Source: Rhodocyclus purpureus
Lineage (GTDB): Bacteria > Pseudomonadota > Gammaproteobacteria > Burkholderiales > Rhodocyclaceae
Direction of reading: 5' to 3'
Assembly: GCF_016653115.1 (NCBI RefSeq)
Contig: NZ_NHRX01000058.1
Span: 1 to 48,836, forward strand
Length of the DNA stretch: 48,836 nucleotides
Part shown: piece by piece, positions 18,679 through 27,846 of the stretch
How positions within the stretch are numbered: position 1 is the first letter of the stretch
Layout of the letters: each line of letters starts with the position of its first letter
The notes under the pieces: generated by a model
The model's database searches: none
What the model was told of the DNA's origin: nothing
What the model saw: only the letters and a program-made list of their open reading frames with translations
Translations under genes and position numbers: made by a program

Positions 18679-19638
18679 ATGTTTGGTTTCCTGAAGAAAT
18701 CCCCGGCCGAGACCCCGGCCAGTGCCGCCCCCGCCCCCAGCTGGCGCGAACGGCTGAAGAACGGCCTCGCGCGGACGCGCTCGCAACTCGGCGGCCTCGG
18801 CGCGCTGTTCTCGCGCGGCAAGGTCGACGACGAACTGCTCGAGGAGCTGGAAACGCGCCTCCTGATGAGCGACGTCGGCATCGCGGCGACCGAGCGCCTG
18901 CTCGCCGACCTGAAGGCGCGCGCCAAACGCGAAAAGCTGGAGACGCCGCAGGCGATCCAGCAGGCGCTCGCCGATGCGCTGGTCGACATCCTCCTCCCGC
19001 TCGAACAACCGCTCGAAGTGTCGACGCACAAGCCCTTCGTGATCATGCTCGCCGGCATCAACGGTGCCGGCAAGACGACCTCGATCGGCAAGCTCGCACG
19101 CCACTTCCAGGCGCAGGGCAAGTCGGTGCTGCTCGCCGCCGGCGACACCTTCCGCGCCGCCGCGCGCGAACAGCTCGAAACCTGGGGCGAGCGCAACGGC
19201 GTCACCGTCATCGCCCAGGAAGGCGGCGACCCGGCGGCGGTGATCTTCGACGCGATCGGCGCGGCGCGCGCGCGCGGCATCGACGTGGTGCTCGCCGACA
19301 CCGCCGGCCGCCTGCCGACGCAGTTGCACCTGATGGAGGAAATCGCCAAGGTCCGCCGCGTCATCCGCAAGGCCGACCCGACCGCGCCGCACGAGACCCT
19401 GCTCGTCCTCGACGCCAACATCGGCCAGAACGCGCTGCAGCAGGTGGCCGCCTTCGACCGCGCGATCGAGGTCAGCGGCCTGGTGCTGACCAAGCTCGAC
19501 GGCACCGCCAAGGGCGGCGTCGTCGCCGCGATCGCCGCGCAGTGTCCGAAACCGATCCGCTTCATCGGCGTCGGCGAGGGCATCGACGACCTGCGGCCTT
19601 TCCGTGCGCGCGACTTCGTCGACGCGCTGTTCGAATGA
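18679..19638 (+). CDS. ftsY: Signal recognition particle receptor FtsY
   Basis: A 319-residue SRP GTPase that docks ribosome-Ffh complexes at the membrane for co-translational insertion. It has a short N-terminal A-region (about 1-45), an N domain helical bundle (46-115) and a G domain with G1 GINGAGKTT (126-134), DTFRAAA, DTAGR and TKLDGTAKGG. The A domain is much shorter than in E. coli, as usual for this class. The insertion-box region reads LLVLDANIGQNAL. The stop codon overlaps the ftsE start (ATGA), so ftsY-ftsE-ftsX form one operon. Confidence 0.97.
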   Translation: MFGFLKKSPAETPASAAPAPSWRERLKNGLARTRSQLGGLGALFSRGKVDDELLEELETRLLMSDVGIAATERLLADLKARAKREKLETPQAIQQALADALVDILLPLEQPLEVSTHKPFVIMLAGINGAGKTTSIGKLARHFQAQGKSVLLAAGDTFRAAAREQLETWGERNGVTVIAQEGGDPAAVIFDAIGAARARGIDVVLADTAGRLPTQLHLMEEIAKVRRVIRKADPTAPHETLLVLDANIGQNALQQVAAFDRAIEVSGLVLTKLDGTAKGGVVAAIAAQCPKPIRFIGVGEGIDDLRPFRARDFVDALFE

Positions 19639-20324
19639 TCGTCTTCAGCTCGGTCTGCAAGCGCTACCCGGAAGGCCGGGAAGCGCTCAAGGACGTCAGT
19701 TTCGAGATCGCCGACGGCAAGTTCGCCTGGGTCACCGGCCGCTCCGGCGCCGGCAAGACGACGCTGTTCCGGCTGATCGCCGCCATCGAGCGCCCCTCGT
19801 CCGGCGGCATCGTCGTCAATGGCCAGAACCTGGCCTCGCTCGGCCGGCGCGCCCTGCCCTACCTGCGGCGCAACATCGGCCTCGTCTTCCAGGAACAGAA
19901 GCTGCTCTTCGACCGCAACGCGCTGGCCAACGTGCTGCTGCCGCTGGCGATCGTCGGCCTGCCGCCGCGCGACGCCGAGCGGCGTGCGCTCGCTGCACTC
20001 GACAAGGTCGGCCTGCTCGACCGGGCGAAGGCGATGCCGGTCGCCCTCTCGGGCGGCGAGCAGCAGCGCCTGGCGATCGCGCGCGCCGTCGTCAATCGGC
20101 CGGCCCTGTTGCTCGCCGACGAGCCGACCGCCAAACTCGACAACGATTCGGCGGCAGACATCCTCGGCATCTTTCGCGAATTCCATCGCGTCGGCGTCAC
20201 CGTCGTCATCGCCAGCCACGACCCGCGCCCGATCCCCGGCGTCGAGCCGCAGCTGATCGCCCTCGAACAGGGCAGGCTGCTGGATACGGCGGCGAGCGCC
20301 GCGCCCGTGGAGGCTGCGCAATGA
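19635..20324 (+). CDS. ftsE: Cell division ATP-binding protein FtsE
   Basis: A 229-residue ABC ATPase with Walker A GRSGAGKTT, Q-loop in NIGLVFQEQKLLFDR, signature LSGGEQQR and Walker B LLLADEPT. With FtsX it forms the divisome complex that activates periplasmic amidases at the septum through EnvC-type partners. The ATG at 19635 overlaps the ftsY stop by four bases, and the ftsX start overlaps its own stop in the same way. The frame upstream of 19635 is out of the gene. The residue after ADEPT is Ala where many FtsE have Gly (EPTGNLD), a minor variant. Confidence 0.96.
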   Translation: MIVFSSVCKRYPEGREALKDVSFEIADGKFAWVTGRSGAGKTTLFRLIAAIERPSSGGIVVNGQNLASLGRRALPYLRRNIGLVFQEQKLLFDRNALANVLLPLAIVGLPPRDAERRALAALDKVGLLDRAKAMPVALSGGEQQRLAIARAVVNRPALLLADEPTAKLDNDSAADILGIFREFHRVGVTVVIASHDPRPIPGVEPQLIALEQGRLLDTAASAAPVEAAQ

Positions 20325-21217
20325 CTTCCTGGTTCTCGCAACACCTGGCCGGACTGCAGGACGCCTGGCGCCGGCTCGTCGCCTCGCCGCTCAACACGGC
20401 GCTGTCGCTGCTGGTCATTGGCATCTCGCTGGCCCTGCCGGCCGCCGGCTGGCTGTTCATCGACAACCTGCGCCTCGCCGTCGGGAACACCGGCAGCTTG
20501 CAGCAGGTCAGCGTCTTTCTCGCCGACGACGCCGACGCCGCCGCCATCGCCGAGGTCGAGCGCGGCCTGCGCCAGGCAAAGCTCGGCAGCGTCCGCTTCG
20601 TGCCGCGTGACGAGGCACTGCAGGCGCTGCAGGCGCGCGAGGGAATGGCCGACCTGACCGCCGGCCTGCCGCGCAACCCGCTTCCCGACGCCTTCGTCGT
20701 CGAGGCCGACGCCAGCCCGGAAGCGCTGGAAGCGGCCGTGAAGGCCTTCGCCGAATTGCCGAAGGTGGACGACGTGCATCTCGATTCGGCGTGGATGCGC
20801 AGATTCGATGCCTTCCTGCACGTCGCCCGCCTGGTGGTCGCGCTGATCGGCGGGGTCTTTGCCGCCGGCCTGGTTGCGGTCACCTTCAACACCATCCGCC
20901 TGCAGATCCTCGCGCACGCGGAGGAAATCGAGGTGGCACGCCTGATCGGCGCCGCCGACGACTTCATCCGCCGGCCGTTCCAGTATTACGGTGCGCTGCA
21001 GGGCGCGCTCGGCGGGCTGCTCGCGGTGGCCCTGGTCACGGCCGGCGGCCTCCTGCTCGCCGATCCGGTCGCCGGCTTGGCGGCGCTCTACGGCGGCAGC
21101 TTCAGCCTGCACGGCCTCGTCCCGCTCGAAATCGCTGCCCTGGTCGGCGGCGGGGCACTGCTCGGCTGGATCGGTGCGCAGATTTCAGTGCTGATCCACC
21201 TGCGCCGGCTGGGCTGA
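20321..21217 (+). CDS. ftsX: Cell division protein FtsX
   Basis: A 298-residue permease-like partner of FtsE. TM1 is at about 24-46, followed by the extracytoplasmic loop (about 50-150), which in the family contacts the amidase activator. Three C-terminal TM helices follow at about 168-190, 220-242 and 262-290. The segment ILAHAEEIEVARLIGAADDF is the coupling region conserved in FtsX. The start overlaps the ftsE stop (ATGA). The downstream gap holds repeat elements, not a clear terminator. Confidence 0.95.
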   Translation: MTSWFSQHLAGLQDAWRRLVASPLNTALSLLVIGISLALPAAGWLFIDNLRLAVGNTGSLQQVSVFLADDADAAAIAEVERGLRQAKLGSVRFVPRDEALQALQAREGMADLTAGLPRNPLPDAFVVEADASPEALEAAVKAFAELPKVDDVHLDSAWMRRFDAFLHVARLVVALIGGVFAAGLVAVTFNTIRLQILAHAEEIEVARLIGAADDFIRRPFQYYGALQGALGGLLAVALVTAGGLLLADPVAGLAALYGGSFSLHGLVPLEIAALVGGGALLGWIGAQISVLIHLRRLG

Positions 21218-21606
21218 CGTGAAACGTGGAACAGTTTCGTGAAACATCGGCCGACGTGATCTGCGGAAGCCGTCGCGACCAGCAGCCCGTCAGTTGGCAA
21301 GGCCGCGAAAGTAGAAAAACGAACTGGATTGCCACGGCGCTGCGCGCCTCGCAATGACTTCAGCAGATGGGCGCGTTTCATGCTCGAAGGCGGCGCAACT
21401 CGTCATCGCGAGCCCGCAGGGCGTGGCGATCCAGTGCGCAGGGCTGCTAATTCAAACGGCGCCGAGACAGAAGAACGGACTGGGTTGCCACGGCGCTGCG
21501 CGCCTCGCATGACGGCAGCAAATGAGCGCATTTCGTGCGCCGCGGCGAGCCGCCACGACCGCCAGTCGCCGCCAAAAGGCCTCCGGGCCGAGAACCTTTC
21601 CGCCTG
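21218..21606. repeat. Intergenic repeat cluster between ftsX and rpoH
   Basis: No gene is supported. Three members of the repeat family seen at 1-580 lie here: 21325-21358 (TTGCCACGGCGCTGCGCGCC form), 21401-21434 (inverted CGTCATCGCGAGCC form) and 21481-21514 (direct form with one missing base). Flanks are shared too: GAGACAGAAGAACGGACTGG before the third copy matches the flanks near 530 and 47951, and GCGTTTCATGCTC after the first copy matches 597-609. A short direct repeat CGTGAAAC also occurs just after ftsX (about 21219 and 21239). Confidence 0.88.
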
Positions 21607-21633
21607 TTAGCACTCTCATGGCACGAGTGCTAG
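21607..21633 (+). promoter_or_regulatory. CIRCE operator (HrcA site) upstream of rpoH
   Basis: TTAGCACTC, nine bases, GAGTGCTAG. This matches the CIRCE consensus TTAGCACTC-N9-GAGTGCTAA at 17 of 18 arm positions with exact spacing. It ends 35 bp before the rpoH ATG. TAGAAT at 21631-21636 is a plausible -10 and TTAGCA at 21607-21612 a possible -35 at 18-bp spacing, so the operator would cover the core promoter. HrcA repressors bind CIRCE and release it on heat shock; that HrcA exists in this genome is inferred. Confidence 0.9.
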
Positions 21634-21668
21634 AATTCTTCGCGTAACAACAAGGAGGACACCGACCA

Positions 21669-22517
<849 letters not shown>

Positions 22518-22525
22518 GCGGGCTG

Positions 22526-22550
22526 GGGACAGTATGGTTCATACTGTCCC
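22526..22550. repeat. 11-bp-arm palindrome at the rpoH/mpl junction
   Basis: GGGACAGTATG, three bases GTT, CATACTGTCCC. It is the same palindrome as at 14371-14397 apart from the loop and outermost pair. It overlaps the mpl 3' end: on the minus strand GGG ACA GTA TGA supplies the last three residues (Gly-Thr-Val) and the stop codon of Mpl. It starts 8 bp after the rpoH stop. A role as a bidirectional 3'-end structure is possible. Confidence 0.87.
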
Positions 22551-23900
22551 GAGAGCGGCGAGCAGCTTGCCGTGGATGCCGCCGAAGCCGCCGTTGCTCA
22601 TCACCAGCACCTGATCACCGGGACGCGCGGCGGCGACGATCGCCGTGGCGAGCGCGTCGACATCGGCAGCGACCTGCACGCGCTCGCCGAGCGGCGCCAG
22701 CGCAGCCGCCGCATCCCAGTCGAGCCCCGCTGAACAGCAGAAGACCCGGTCGGCGCCGGCGAGCGCCGCCGGCAACTGCGCCTTCATCAGGCCGAGTTTC
22801 ATCGTGTTCGAGCGCGGCTCGATCACCGCCAGGATGCGGGCAGCGCCGACCTTGCGCCGCAGGCCGGCGATGGTCGTCTCGATCGCCGTCGGATGGTGGG
22901 CAAAATCGTCGTAGACCGAGACGCCGGCAACGACGCCGCGCAATTCCATGCGCCGGCGGACGCCGGCGAAGCGCGACAGCGCCGCGATCCCCTGTTCGAG
23001 CGGGACGCCGACGTGCCGCGCCGCGAGCAGGGCGGCCACGGCATTGGCGCGGTTGTGCTCGCCACTCAGCGACCACTGCGTCGTGGCGACGAGCTCGCTG
23101 CCCTGCCACAGGCTGAAGCTGCCGTCGGCGTCGTCGCCGGTGGCATGCCAGCCGTCGGCGCGGTTGAAGTATTCGACCGGCGTCCAGCAGCCGCGCGCCA
23201 GGACGCGTCCGAGGCTGACCTCCGAGGCATTGCAGACGATCTGCCCGGAGCGCGGCAGGGTACGCACGAGATGGTGGAACTGCGTCTCGATCGCCGCCAG
23301 ATCGCTGAAGATGTCCGCATGATCGAACTCGAGATTGTTCAGGACCAGGGTCCGCGGCAGATAGTGCACGAACTTCGAGCGCTTGTCGGAGAAGGCGGTA
23401 TCGTATTCGTCGGCCTCGATCACGAAGAAAGGCGAGTCGGCGAGCTCGCCGGCCAGGCGCGCGGAAACGCCGAAGTTCTGCGGCACGCCGCCGATCAGGA
23501 AGCCGGGGGCGAGCCCGGCATCCTCGAGGATCCAGGCGAGCAGCGACGAGGTCGTCGTCTTGCCGTGCGTCCCCGCCACCGCCAGCGTCCAGCGCCCGCG
23601 CAGGACGTTCTCGGCGAGCCACTGCGGCCCCGAAACATAGGGCAGCCCGCGGTCGAGGATTGCTTCGAGCAGCGGATTGCCGCGCGAAATCGCGTTGCCG
23701 ACGACGTAGAGCTCGGCGCCGAGGTCGATCTGCGCGGCGTCGTAGCCCTCGACGAGGGTGATCCCGGCCGCGGTGAGCTGCTCGCTCATCGGCGGATAGA
23801 CGCCGGCATCGCAGCCGCTGACCTGATGGCCGGCAGCCCGCGCCAGTTGCGCGAGCCCGCCCATGAACGTGCCGCAGATACCAAGAATGTGAATTCGCAT
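22539..23900 (-). CDS. mpl: UDP-MurNAc:L-alanyl-gamma-D-glutamyl-meso-DAP ligase (murein peptide ligase)
   Basis: A 453-residue Mur ligase that reattaches recycled murein tripeptide to UDP-MurNAc. The N-terminal Rossmann motif is HILGICGTFMGGLAQLARAAGH, which separates Mpl from MurC. The ATP loop is GTHGKTT at 110-116, EADEYDTAFSDKRSKFVHY is a strong Mpl signature, and HHPTAIETTIAGLR lies in the C-terminal domain. The start is ATG at 23900 with weak SD; the longer frame to 24119 is not supported. The last codons lie inside a dispersed palindrome, so its tail may differ in relatives. Confidence 0.95.
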   Translation of the reverse strand: MRIHILGICGTFMGGLAQLARAAGHQVSGCDAGVYPPMSEQLTAAGITLVEGYDAAQIDLGAELYVVGNAISRGNPLLEAILDRGLPYVSGPQWLAENVLRGRWTLAVAGTHGKTTTSSLLAWILEDAGLAPGFLIGGVPQNFGVSARLAGELADSPFFVIEADEYDTAFSDKRSKFVHYLPRTLVLNNLEFDHADIFSDLAAIETQFHHLVRTLPRSGQIVCNASEVSLGRVLARGCWTPVEYFNRADGWHATGDDADGSFSLWQGSELVATTQWSLSGEHNRANAVAALLAARHVGVPLEQGIAALSRFAGVRRRMELRGVVAGVSVYDDFAHHPTAIETTIAGLRRKVGAARILAVIEPRSNTMKLGLMKAQLPAALAGADRVFCCSAGLDWDAAAALAPLGERVQVAADVDALATAIVAAARPGDQVLVMSNGGFGGIHGKLLAALGTV

Positions 23901-24098
23901 GAGCTTGAAAGCAAACAGTGATCGAGGACGGATTGTAGCGCTGGCGGAGAGGGCCGCAGCGCCCCGGCGGAAACGAGAAAGCAGGATCGGCCGCCGACGA
24001 CACTTGCCAGCACCGCGGCGGACGGCTAGTCTGCCACTTCCGCACTGCAGCCGGCGCCATCCCGCGACCGGCCAGCCTCCCTCAGCCCCGACACCGAC

Positions 24099-24698
24099 AT
24101 GCCCCGCCGCCGAGACCATTCACCCCAGCAGCGGGCGCTGATCGCCAGCGCAGCCGCACGCATCATCGCCGAGGACGGAATCGCCGACTACGGCGTCGCC
24201 AAACGCAAGGCGGTGCGCATGCTCGCGCTTCCCGACAGCGTCGAACTGCCCGACGACAGCGCCATCGAGAGCGAACTGCGCACGCGCCTGCGCCTCTTCC
24301 AGGGCGACGAACAGCGCCAGCGACTGCACCAGCTGCGAACGATCGCCGCCGAAATGATGGCCATCGTGCAGCGATTCAACCCCTATCTCGCCGGATCGGT
24401 GGCAGACGGCAGCGCCGGCAGACACGCCGAGATCGACCTGCAGTTATTCACCGACACGGCCAAGGACGTCGAGATCTTCCTCCTCAATCAGGGCATCGAA
24501 TTCCGCCACAGCGTTCCGCGCAACGACCGGGCCGAGGCCGTCCTCAGCATCGACCGTGGCCCCACCACCGTCAATCTCGTCGTCTATCCGCCGCATGAAG
24601 AGCGCGTCAGCGCCCGCGGGCGCGACGGACGGGTGCGCACCCGACTGCGGCTGCCGGCGCTGCTCGCCCTCAATGCCGAAACCGAGGCCAACTCATGA
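24099..24698 (+). CDS. Nucleotidyltransferase-fold protein of unknown role
   Basis: A 199-residue protein. The N-terminal 90 residues are charged and helical (QRALIASAAARIIAEDGIAD, somewhat like the first helix of TetR-type proteins). The C-terminal half carries LAGSVADGSAGRHAEIDLQLF (residues 98-117). This resembles the GS...DxD core of minimal nucleotidyltransferases, with Glu111-x-Asp113 in place of DxD and a later strand TTVNLVVYP. The match is by pattern only. The stop overlaps the tlpA start (ATGA), so the two are probably translated together. The ATG at 24099 lacks a good SD. Divergent from mpl by 198 bp. Function not assigned. Confidence 0.8.
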   Translation: MPRRRDHSPQQRALIASAAARIIAEDGIADYGVAKRKAVRMLALPDSVELPDDSAIESELRTRLRLFQGDEQRQRLHQLRTIAAEMMAIVQRFNPYLAGSVADGSAGRHAEIDLQLFTDTAKDVEIFLLNQGIEFRHSVPRNDRAEAVLSIDRGPTTVNLVVYPPHEERVSARGRDGRVRTRLRLPALLALNAETEANS

Positions 24699-25258
24699 AC
24701 AGGCTCCCGATCCTCCTCGCCGGCCTGACCATCGCCATCGCCGCCGTGCTTGCCGGACTTTACGCCTCCGCGCCGGGCAAGGACGGCAGCGCCGGCAAGC
24801 GCACCGAGATCCCGGCCGACGCCGCCAGCGCGGTGTTCGCCAGCACGCTGGTCGACAGCGACGGGCGCCCGCAAGCACTAGCGCAGTGGCGGGGAAAAAC
24901 CCTGGTGATCAATTTCTGGGCGGCATGGTGCCCGCCGTGCCGCGACGAAATGCCGGGCTTTGCCCGCCTGCAAGAAAAATATGGCGCAGATGGCGTCCAA
25001 TTTGTCGGCATCGCCCTCGATTCTGCAGACAACGTGCGCCATTTCGTGGCACAGACACCGGTCAACTACCCGCTGCTGCTGGGTAACGAAGCGGGCCATG
25101 AGAGCGCCAGCGAACTCGCCCGCGCGATCGGCAACCGGACACTCGCGCTTCCCTACACGCTGATCATCGATGCCGGCGGTCGTGCGCGCTTCGCGCGCCT
25201 AGGCTACGTCGCCGAAGAAGAACTCGAAAACCATATAAAACAATTACTTAACAGATAA
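24695..25258 (+). CDS. TlpA-family thiol:disulfide oxidoreductase
   Basis: A 187-residue membrane-anchored or secreted thioredoxin-like protein. The N-terminal hydrophobic segment is at 5-25, then the AhpC/TSA-type thioredoxin fold. The active site WCPPC (78-82) is in [19 protein letters not shown], and the cis-Pro loop is [10 protein letters not shown]. Family members reduce periplasmic disulfides, for example in cytochrome c or copper-site assembly; the partner here is not visible. It overlaps the upstream nucleotidyltransferase-like gene by four bases. Near the 3' end AT-rich codons appear (AACCATATAAAACAATTACT), unlike its neighbours. Confidence 0.92.
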   Translation: MNRLPILLAGLTIAIAAVLAGLYASAPGKDGSAGKRTEIPADAASAVFASTLVDSDGRPQALAQWRGKTLVINFWAAWCPPCRDEMPGFARLQEKYGADGVQFVGIALDSADNVRHFVAQTPVNYPLLLGNEAGHESASELARAIGNRTLALPYTLIIDAGGRARFARLGYVAEEELENHIKQLLNR

Positions 25259-25451
25259 GGCGCGGCTAACCAGGAGCACAGACAGGCCACGAGGACAGGC
25301 TGCGCTGCACCATGGGCCCTGTGCCGGACGGGGCTCGCCAGGCCCGAACACTGCTTTTTCAGCCGCCCGCGCAGCAGTTTTTTGGCGGCAAGATGACGAC
25401 AAGAAATGCCGAAGTGGACAAGTTGCGGCGAATTGCGGCAAACTTGCAGAC

Positions 25452-25943
25452 ATGAAAAAGCAGAAAGAATCGTCCGACGACGCGGAATCGCCCACTGCTA
25501 GCGGACGCGTGCTCGTCATCCACGGACCGAACCTCAACCTGCTCGGTACGCGCGAACCCAAGCACTACGGATTGCACACGCTAGCCGACATCAATCTGGC
25601 GCTCGCCTGTCGCGCGGAAGCCGCCGGCATCCAGCTCGACAGTTTCCAGAGCAATCACGAAGGGGCGCTCATCGAGCGGATTCACGCGGCGCGCGCAGAG
25701 GGCGTTCGCTATCTGATCATCAATCCCGCTGCCTATACTCATACCAGCGTCGCGCTGCGCGACGCCATCGCCGCGGTCGGCATTCCTTTCATCGAAGTCC
25801 ATCTGTCGAACGTCCACGCGCGCGAGCCTTTCCGGCAGCACTCGTACTTCTCCGACCTCGCCATCGGCGTGATCAGCGGACTGGGCAACGAGAGCTACCT
25901 GCTCGCGCTCGACTACATCATCGGCAGGCTGCGCCAGGACTGA
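25452..25943 (+). CDS. aroQ: Type II 3-dehydroquinate dehydratase
   Basis: A 163-residue dodecameric enzyme of the shikimate pathway that dehydrates 3-dehydroquinate. Motifs: [16 protein letters not shown] with the catalytic Arg/Tyr lid, [21 protein letters not shown] and [20 protein letters not shown] with the catalytic His. The N-terminus has about 19 extra polar residues before the first strand. No SD precedes the ATG at 25452, so an internal GTG at 25509, which would give the usual ~144 residues, remains possible. The 5' flank has TTGCGGC repeated ten bases apart (25423 and 25433) inside CAAGTT/AACTTG arms. It heads aroQ-accB-accC, a conserved run. Confidence 0.94.
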   Translation: MKKQKESSDDAESPTASGRVLVIHGPNLNLLGTREPKHYGLHTLADINLALACRAEAAGIQLDSFQSNHEGALIERIHAARAEGVRYLIINPAAYTHTSVALRDAIAAVGIPFIEVHLSNVHAREPFRQHSYFSDLAIGVISGLGNESYLLALDYIIGRLRQD

Positions 25944-26021
25944 CGCGCGCCGCGAGGGGTCGACACAGCACCCGCCGCGCCGGAACGGCACGGCGTTCAA
26001 GAATTCTGACGGAGAAATCAC

Positions 26022-26474
26022 ATGGATCTGCGCAAACTCAAGAAACTGATCGACCTCGTCCAGGAATCGGGAATCTCCGAACTGGAAGTCACCGAAGGCG
26101 AGGAAAAGGTGCGTATCGCCAAGCATGCACCGCAGCCCACCGGTGGCTGGAGCATGCCGCAATACGCGCCGCCGCCGGTCGTGGCGAGCGCGCCCGCCGC
26201 GTCGAGCGTTTCGCTCGAAGACGAGGAAGAGGAGCCCGAAGGCAGCGAGGTCACCTCGCCGATGGTCGGCACCTTCTACCGCGCGGCCAGCCCCGGCGCC
26301 GAGCCTTTCGTCGAGGTCGGCTCGACGGTCAAGGTCGGCGACACGCTGTGCATCATCGAGGCAATGAAGCTGCTCAACGAGATCGAGGCCGACGTCGCCG
26401 GTACGGTGAAGGCCATCCTCGTCGAAAACGGACAACCGGTCGAGTTCGGCGAACCGCTGTTCATCATCGGATAA
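26022..26474 (+). CDS. accB: Biotin carboxyl carrier protein of acetyl-CoA carboxylase
   Basis: A 150-residue BCCP with an N-terminal helical region (1-35), an Ala/Pro/Glu-rich flexible linker (36-75) and a C-terminal biotinyl domain with [10 protein letters not shown], where Lys116 is the biotin site. The thumb-like insert [16 protein letters not shown] is present. It carries CO2 between AccC and the carboxyltransferase for malonyl-CoA synthesis. GGAG lies seven bases before the ATG. It is separated from accC by six bases. Confidence 0.97.
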   Translation: MDLRKLKKLIDLVQESGISELEVTEGEEKVRIAKHAPQPTGGWSMPQYAPPPVVASAPAASSVSLEDEEEEPEGSEVTSPMVGTFYRAASPGAEPFVEVGSTVKVGDTLCIIEAMKLLNEIEADVAGTVKAILVENGQPVEFGEPLFIIG

Positions 26475-26480
26475 GACGCC

Positions 26481-27845
26481 ATGTTCGGCAAAATCCTCAT
26501 CGCCAACCGTGGCGAAATTGCCCTGCGCATCCAGCGCGCCTGCCGCGAGCTCGGCATCAAGACGGTCGTCGTGCACTCGGCCGCCGACCGTGAAGCCAAG
26601 TACGTCCGCCTCGCCGACGAGTCGGTGTGCATTGGCCCGGCAGCATCTGCACAGAGCTACCTCAACATCCCGGCGATCATCTCGGCCGCCGAGGTCACCG
26701 ACGCCGAGGCGATCCACCCCGGCTACGGCTTCCTCTCCGAGAACGCCGACTTCGCCGAGCGCGTCGAGACTTCGGGCTTCACCTTCATCGGCCCGCGCCC
26801 CGAGACGATCCGCCTGATGGGCGACAAGGTCTCGGCCAAGGCGGCGATGCGTGCTGCCGGCGTCCCCTGCGTCCCCGGCTCGGAGGGCGCGCTGCCCGAC
26901 GATCCACGCGAAATCCAGGCGATCGCGCGCGCCATCGGCTACCCGGTGATCATCAAGGCCGCCGGCGGCGGTGGCGGTCGCGGCATGCGCGTCGTGCATA
27001 CCGAGGCGGCACTGATCAACGCCGTCGCCATGACCAAGCAGGAAGCGCAGACGGCCTTCGGCAACCCGATGGTGTACATGGAGAAGTTCCTCGAGAACCC
27101 GCGCCACGTCGAAATCCAGGTGCTCTCGGACAGCCATCGCAACGCCGTTTACCTGCGCGAACGCGACTGTTCGATGCAAAGACGCCACCAGAAGGTGATC
27201 GAGGAAGCCCCGGCTCCCGGCATCGCGCTGCGCCATATCGCGCGCATCGGCGAACGCTGCGCCGACGCCTGCCGCCGCATCAACTACCGCGGCGCCGGCA
27301 CCTTCGAGTTCCTCTACGAGAACGGCGAGTTCTACTTCATCGAGATGAACACGCGCATCCAGGTCGAGCACCCGGTCACCGAGATGATCAGCGGCATCGA
27401 CCTCGTCCAGGAGCAGATCCGCGTCGCCTACGGCGAAAAATTGCGCTTCAGGCAGCGCGACCTCGAATTCCGTGGCCACGCGATCGAATGCCGGATCAAC
27501 GCCGAAGATCCGTTCACCTTCGTTCCCTCGCCCGGCAAGATCGTCGCCTACCACCCGCCCGGTGGCCCCGGCATCCGCGTCGACTCGCACATCTACCAGG
27601 GCTACACGGTACCCTCGCACTACGACTCGATGGTCGCCAAGGTGATCGCCTACGGCGACACGCGCGAGCAGGCGATCCGCCGCATGCGCATCGCGCTGTC
27701 CGAGATGAGCATCGACGGGATCAAGACCAACATCGCGCTGCACCAGGAACTGATGCAGGACGCCCGCTTCGTCGAAGGCGGTACGAGCATCCACTATCTC
27801 GAACACAAGCTCGCCGACCGTGGCGAAGTGAAGAAGGTGAACTGA
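26481..27845 (+). CDS. accC: Biotin carboxylase of acetyl-CoA carboxylase
   Basis: A 454-residue ATP-grasp enzyme. It starts [17 protein letters not shown]; the ATP-binding glycine loop is [25 protein letters not shown] and [18 protein letters not shown] carry metal and bicarbonate ligands, and [19 protein letters not shown] is conserved. It carboxylates biotin on AccB. Length and motifs are typical of AccC itself rather than of propionyl-CoA carboxylase fusions. It lies between accB and prmA with almost no spacing (prmA begins two bases after the stop). Confidence 0.97.
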   Translation: MFGKILIANRGEIALRIQRACRELGIKTVVVHSAADREAKYVRLADESVCIGPAASAQSYLNIPAIISAAEVTDAEAIHPGYGFLSENADFAERVETSGFTFIGPRPETIRLMGDKVSAKAAMRAAGVPCVPGSEGALPDDPREIQAIARAIGYPVIIKAAGGGGGRGMRVVHTEAALINAVAMTKQEAQTAFGNPMVYMEKFLENPRHVEIQVLSDSHRNAVYLRERDCSMQRRHQKVIEEAPAPGIALRHIARIGERCADACRRINYRGAGTFEFLYENGEFYFIEMNTRIQVEHPVTEMISGIDLVQEQIRVAYGEKLRFRQRDLEFRGHAIECRINAEDPFTFVPSPGKIVAYHPPGGPGIRVDSHIYQGYTVPSHYDSMVAKVIAYGDTREQAIRRMRIALSEMSIDGIKTNIALHQELMQDARFVEGGTSIHYLEHKLADRGEVKKVN

Positions 27846-27846
27846 G

